From: Rathayibacter oskolensis
GTDB taxonomy: Bacteria > Actinomycetota > Actinomycetes > Actinomycetales > Microbacteriaceae
Assembly: GCF_900177245.1 (NCBI RefSeq)
Contig: NZ_FXBM01000002.1
Location: 1 to 64,000 of the forward strand
Length of the DNA: 64,000 nt
Reading direction: 5' to 3'
Made by a program: the position numbers and the translations under genes
Shown here: positions 60,398 through 64,000 of the stretch, piece after piece
Position numbering within the stretch: position 1 is the first letter of the stretch
Layout of the letters: each line of letters starts with the position of its first letter
The notes under the pieces: generated by a model
What the model saw: only the letters and a program-made list of their open reading frames with translations
What the model was told of the DNA's origin: nothing
Database searches by the model: none

Positions 60398-62539
60398 TCA
60401 GCGGCGCTTGGCGCGGGCGCGTGCCGCCGCCGAGGGGCGCGGCTGGGGGCTGCGCGGGGCGCCCTCCCCGGCGGCACCCTTCGGGAGCACCGAGGCGGGC
60501 GGGATCGGCCGGCGAGTGACCGGGCGGACCGGTTCGCCGCGACGCGTCTGGCCGGGGATCGGGCGCGAGCGCCGGCCGTAGATCAGCTCGGACGAGTCGA
60601 GGAGCCAGGGCACCAGCGCGACCGTCACGCCGTGCACCAGGAGCAGCTTCTGGCGGATCCGACGCGACTTGTGGTTGTGGAGCGGGGTCTCCCACCAGTG
60701 CCCGACGATGTACTGCGGCATGTAGACCGTGATGATCTCGGAGCCGTGCTCGAGGCGGTGCATCTTGATGTACTTGATGAGCGGGTACGAGATGTCGCGG
60801 TAGGGCGACGCGATGCAGCGCAGCGGGACCTCGATGTCCATCCGCGCCCAGTCGGCCTTGAGCTGCGCGGTCTGCGCGTCGTCGATGGAGGAGTGGACCG
60901 CCTCCAGGGTCTCGTGCCGCGCGGCGATGGCGTAGTCGAGGGCCTTGAGGGTCGGCTTGTTCATCCGGCCCACCAGCACGATCGCGTGGTCGCCGTTGGC
61001 GCCGAAGGTCGTGGTCGGGTCGACCTCGATCTCCTTCTCGACGTCGCGGTAGTAGCGGTAGACGCCCGCCATCAGGAATCCGAGGATCGGCATCACCAGG
61101 TAGACGAGCCAGGCGCCGTGGGTGAACTTGGTGATCGTGACCACCACGAGCACGGCGAAGGTCAGGGTCGCGCCGAACAGGTTGATGCCGAGGCTCGTGT
61201 AGACGGTCCGGGAGCCCTCGCCGTTGCGGATCATGCGGATCCAGTGCTTCACCATGCCCGACTGGCCCAGCGTGAACGAGACGAAGACGCCGATGATGTA
61301 GAGCTGCACCAGGCTCGTGAGCGAGGCCTGGTAGACGAGCAGGATGATCGCCGCGACGAGCGCGAGGATGATCACGCCGTTGGAGTAGATGAGGCGGTCG
61401 CCGCGGGTGTTCAGCGACTTCGGGGCGTAGCCGTCGCGCGCGAGGACCGAGCCGAGCAGCGGGAAGCCGTTGAAGGCCGTGTTCGCGGCGAGCAGCAGCA
61501 CCGCGGCGGTGGCGGCCTGGATCACGAAGAACAGGATCGTGTTGTTGCCGAAGGTGGCGGCGGCGACCTGCGCGATGACCGAGCGCTGCGGCGTCGTCGC
61601 GCAGTCGGCGAAGCCGACCAGGTCGCACGCCCTCTCGGCGTAGTGCACGTTCGAGAGGAGCGCGAGCGCCGTGAGACCGATGAACAGCGTGATCGCGATG
61701 CCGCCCATCGCGACGAGGGTGCGCTGTGCGTTCTTGACCTTGGGCACGCGGAAGGCGGGCACGCCGTTCGAGATGGCCTCGACTCCGGTGAGGGCGGCGC
61801 ACCCGCTGGCGAACGAGCGCAGGAGGAGCAGGATGACGGCGGCCTGGGTGAGCTGCTCGCCCTCGACGGTGTAGCCCGCCGACTCCGCGACCGGGGTGTC
61901 GCCGAACGCCGTCCGGGCGAGACCCACGACGACCATCACGAAGACGCTCGCGACGAAGAGGTAGGTGGGGACGGCGAAGGCCTTGCTCGACTCCGAGACG
62001 CCGCGGAGGTTGACGGCGGCCAGGAGCACGACGAAGAGGATCGCGAGCTCGACCCGCAGTGGCGCGAGCTCGGGGATGGCCGAGATGATGTTGTCGACTC
62101 CGGAGGCGACAGAGACGGCGACCGTGAGGACGTAGTCGACGAGGAGCGCGGCCGCGACGGTCAGCCCGGCCGTCTCGCCGATGTTGGTGCGCGCGACCTC
62201 GTAGTCGCCGCCTCCCGAGGGGTAGGCCTTGATGAGCTGCCGGTAGCTGAGGACGACGACCACGAGGAGCACGACCACGCAGGCGGCGACCCACGGAGCG
62301 AAGGTGAGGAAGGAGAGTCCGCCGAGCAGCAGGATCATCAGCAGCTCCTGCGGCGCGTAGGCCACGGAGGAGAGCGGATCGCTCGCGAAGATGGGGAGCG
62401 CGAGGCGCTTCTGCAGCAGCTGTCCCTCGAGCTTGTCGCTCGGCAGCGGCTCACCGATGAAGAAGTGCTTCGCGGTGCGGAGCTCGTTGGGATCGGTGGG
62501 TAATTCCTCCGCGTCGGACGGGGGGACCTCGTGTGTCAC
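60398..62539 (-). CDS. KimA-like potassium/proton APC transporter
   Basis: 713 residues from GTG 62539. N-terminal IGEPLPSDKLEGQLLQKRLALP, SSDPLSSVAYAPQE-like opening (ASDPLSSVAYAPQE), YPSGGGDYEVARTNIGETAGL and LTVAAALLVDYVLTVAVSVASG are the hallmarks of the KimA/YdaO branch of APC permeases; B. subtilis KimA imports K+. Twelve helices, then a soluble USP-like domain from about residue 460 (DHAIVLVGRMNKPTLKALDYA) and a Pro/Arg-rich tail. No regulatory riboswitch could be recognised upstream. It complements the KtrB-like gene at 15857. Confidence 0.9.
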   Translation of the reverse strand: MTHEVPPSDAEELPTDPNELRTAKHFFIGEPLPSDKLEGQLLQKRLALPIFASDPLSSVAYAPQELLMILLLGGLSFLTFAPWVAACVVVLLVVVVLSYRQLIKAYPSGGGDYEVARTNIGETAGLTVAAALLVDYVLTVAVSVASGVDNIISAIPELAPLRVELAILFVVLLAAVNLRGVSESSKAFAVPTYLFVASVFVMVVVGLARTAFGDTPVAESAGYTVEGEQLTQAAVILLLLRSFASGCAALTGVEAISNGVPAFRVPKVKNAQRTLVAMGGIAITLFIGLTALALLSNVHYAERACDLVGFADCATTPQRSVIAQVAAATFGNNTILFFVIQAATAAVLLLAANTAFNGFPLLGSVLARDGYAPKSLNTRGDRLIYSNGVIILALVAAIILLVYQASLTSLVQLYIIGVFVSFTLGQSGMVKHWIRMIRNGEGSRTVYTSLGINLFGATLTFAVLVVVTITKFTHGAWLVYLVMPILGFLMAGVYRYYRDVEKEIEVDPTTTFGANGDHAIVLVGRMNKPTLKALDYAIAARHETLEAVHSSIDDAQTAQLKADWARMDIEVPLRCIASPYRDISYPLIKYIKMHRLEHGSEIITVYMPQYIVGHWWETPLHNHKSRRIRQKLLLVHGVTVALVPWLLDSSELIYGRRSRPIPGQTRRGEPVRPVTRRPIPPASVLPKGAAGEGAPRSPQPRPSAAARARAKRR

Positions 62540-62945
62540 GAGCGACGACACTACTCCGTGGCAAGGGCGAGTCAAGCCGCGTGGACGCTGGGCGAGAGGC
62601 CCCTGAACCCGCGCTGTGACCGGGGCTTCCTCCGGGTGGGCCGGGGTGTCTCCGTTCGGGTCACCGAAAAGGGGACATCGAGGGTAATCACCCCCGTACT
62701 GGGTACGCTCCCGATGCTGTGAAATCACCCGAAGTCTGTTGAAGTCGGGAGTGAGTCACTCCGATGGGGGGAGCCGGCGGCGCTCAGGCCCGTCGACGCT
62801 CGGTGCGATTCGACCGCCACGCCGCCTCCCGGCCCGTACCCGAGCCCCGCAGCAGCGGCGCGGGCGCCCGTTCGAGGCGTCCGCTCCTGGCCAGAACCGC
62901 ACCACCGACCCGTCGGCCCAGACGCCGACAGAATCGACGGAACCC
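62540..62945. other. 406-bp divergent intergenic region
   Basis: Holds both promoters and leaders of the KimA-like and subtilase genes. GGGTAATCACCC at about 62682-62693 and the ATCACCC half-repeat around 62725-62731 stand out; GTAC...GTAC pairs surround 62695-62705. The right part (62760-62945) is very GC-rich with no convincing frame. No small gene, tRNA or recognised RNA is supported. Confidence 0.5.
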
Positions 62946-64000
62946 GTGTCCTCCCCTCGTACCGATCAGGCCACCGCGCCGCCGGCCCGATCCCTCCTCC
63001 GCCGTGCCGCGGCCCTCGTGACGGCGTTCGCCGTCGTCGGCGGCCTCGCGCTCGCCGGCTCCGCCCCGGCCCAGGCCGCCACCTCCGGCCGCTACCTCGT
63101 GACGGTCGACTCGAAGTCGGTCTCGCAGCAGCTCGTCGACGCGCTCGGCATCGCCGACGAGATCCAGTACGAGGGAGGCGTCGCCGGCTTCACCGCGACC
63201 CTCACCGAGCGCCAGAAGGCGATCCTCGAGTCCGACTCCCGCATCCTCGGCGTCGCCGCCGCGGATCAGGTCGTCGAGGGCCAGGCGCAGACCATCCCCT
63301 CGCACGTGCTCACCGCCGAGGCCGACAAGGCCCCCGTGCGCGCCGGCGACGGGGTCTCGAACTACAACGGCCCCGCGGTCGCCGTGATCGACTCGGGCGT
63401 CAGCGCCCACCCCGACTACAACCTGGCCAAGCAGGTCAACTGCTTCGGCTCCGGATCGGCGGAGGACGCCAACGGCCACGGCACCGGAGTGTCGGGCTAC
63501 ATGGCGGCGCTCGACAACAGCGTCGGCTCCGTCGGCATCGCGCCCGGTGCGCCGATCTACTCGGTGCGTGCGCTCGACAAGAACAACCGCGGCGACACCT
63601 CCACCCTGATGTGCGCCCTCGACTGGGTGTCGGCGAACGCGAAGACCTACAACATCAAGGTCGTCAACATGTCGCTCGCCACCTACGGCACCGACGACGG
63701 CAACTGCGGCCGCTCGAACGGCGACGTGATCCACCAGGCGATCTGCGAGCTCGAGAGCAAGGGCATCGTCACTGTCGGCTCGGCCGGCAACACGACCGAG
63801 GACCTCGCGGGCTGGATCCCCGCCGCGTACAACGAGACGCTGGCCGTGACCAACATCGCGAACTACGACGGCAAGCCCGGCGGGCTCGGCTCGGCGCCCT
63901 GCGGCGTCCAGACCCGCGACGACACCCCCTCGAACACCAGCAACTTCGCGGCGTCGGCCTCCGACCAGGCCCACACCATCGCCGCTCCCGGCATGTGCCC
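62946..64000 (+). CDS. Secreted subtilisin-like (S8) serine protease, 5' part
   Basis: The gene begins at GTG 62946 (weak GACGGAA Shine-Dalgarno) and runs off the window; about 351 residues are visible. A signal peptide ends near APAQA/ATSG; residues about 50-100 form an I9-like inhibitor prodomain (RYLVTVDSKSVSQQLV, AGFTATLTERQKAILESD). Catalytic Asp lies in VAVIDSGVS, His in DANGHGTGVSGYMAAL, and the oxyanion Asn in VGSAGN. The Ser motif (GTSMA) must lie just beyond the right edge. Confidence 0.93.
   Translation, partial: MSSPRTDQATAPPARSLLRRAAALVTAFAVVGGLALAGSAPAQAATSGRYLVTVDSKSVSQQLVDALGIADEIQYEGGVAGFTATLTERQKAILESDSRILGVAAADQVVEGQAQTIPSHVLTAEADKAPVRAGDGVSNYNGPAVAVIDSGVSAHPDYNLAKQVNCFGSGSAEDANGHGTGVSGYMAALDNSVGSVGIAPGAPIYSVRALDKNNRGDTSTLMCALDWVSANAKTYNIKVVNMSLATYGTDDGNCGRSNGDVIHQAICELESKGIVTVGSAGNTTEDLAGWIPAAYNETLAVTNIANYDGKPGGLGSAPCGVQTRDDTPSNTSNFAASASDQAHTIAAPGMC

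Noticed and set aside
62540-62760. c-di-AMP (ydaO-type) riboswitch before the KimA-like gene
   Set aside because: The location is attractive, but I could not find the conserved ydaO core; a covariance-model search (Rfam RF00379) would decide.
1-64000. tRNA or tmRNA genes
   Set aside because: No stretch with an acceptor stem plus a T-loop of the GTTCRANYC type in the right spacing was found by eye; a tRNAscan-SE run would confirm.

Overview
The window is GC-rich (about 70% by eye) chromosomal DNA of an actinobacterium, most likely a member of Microbacteriaceae (Rathayibacter/Curtobacterium/Clavibacter-like). The basis is the codon use, frequent GTG starts, purM followed by a DUF3073 gene, the purD/sterol-carrier-like divergent pair, a LigD of Pol-PE-Lig order and many cell-envelope proteins. 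The genus is an inference. No IS element, prophage, CRISPR array or tRNA gene was found. The left edge holds the 3' end of a 5S rRNA and its terminator, so an rRNA operon lies just outside.

Layout. 0.2-4.6 kb: a highly repetitive TPR-like protein coupled to a NagD-type HAD phosphatase, then an MFS pump and a small protein. 4.9-8.4 kb: MarR regulator, purC, a stress-type SDR and a 2OG-Fe(II) oxygenase. 8.5-11.6 kb: a secreted LamG/GH43 polysaccharide hydrolase with a LacI-type operator. 11.6-15.4 kb: a complete ferric-siderophore ABC importer (binding protein, two permeases, ATPase) with a DtxR/IdeR-like box. 15.4-20.4 kb: KtrB-type potassium channel subunit, APC permease, MFS pump. 20.4-23.7 kb: a secreted protein with CWB2 repeats and a translationally coupled pair (HAD plus possible GGCT-like protein). 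23.8-29.8 kb: LigD, glutathione peroxidase, nitroreductase, acyltransferase 3. 29.8-32.0 kb: a type III polyketide synthase operon with a methyltransferase and a small membrane protein. 32.0-35.4 kb: second stress-type SDR, membrane protein, a Nudix gene broken by an in-frame TGA, and a TIGR01777-like epimerase. 35.4-37.2 kb: purD and an SCP-like protein. 37.4-41.6 kb: a wall-anchored 5'-nucleotidase, a LysR regulator and two very small proteins. 41.7-46.0 kb: purF and purM, divergent, followed by a membrane protein, a Nudix hydrolase and DUF3073. 46.1-53.9 kb: a flavoprotein monooxygenase, then a carbohydrate locus (debranching enzyme, LacI regulator, lipoprotein and two permeases). 54-64 kb: alpha/beta hydrolase, an AraC-like sensor domain without HTH, an aminotransferase, a permuted amine oxidase, two membrane proteins, a KimA-like potassium transporter and the start of a secreted subtilase, which runs off the right edge.

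How the genes work together. Four of the de novo purine genes (purC, purD, purF, purM) are scattered through the window. The 47.3-53.9 kb locus forms a likely regulon: two matching palindromes lie between the debranching enzyme and the LacI gene. The iron importer is a single coupled operon with overlaps of 0-4 nt between most genes. The most unusual single gene is at 57.2-58.7 kb: a flavin amine oxidase whose normally C-terminal FAD-binding segment is placed at the N-terminus, behind a Tat-type lipoprotein signal.
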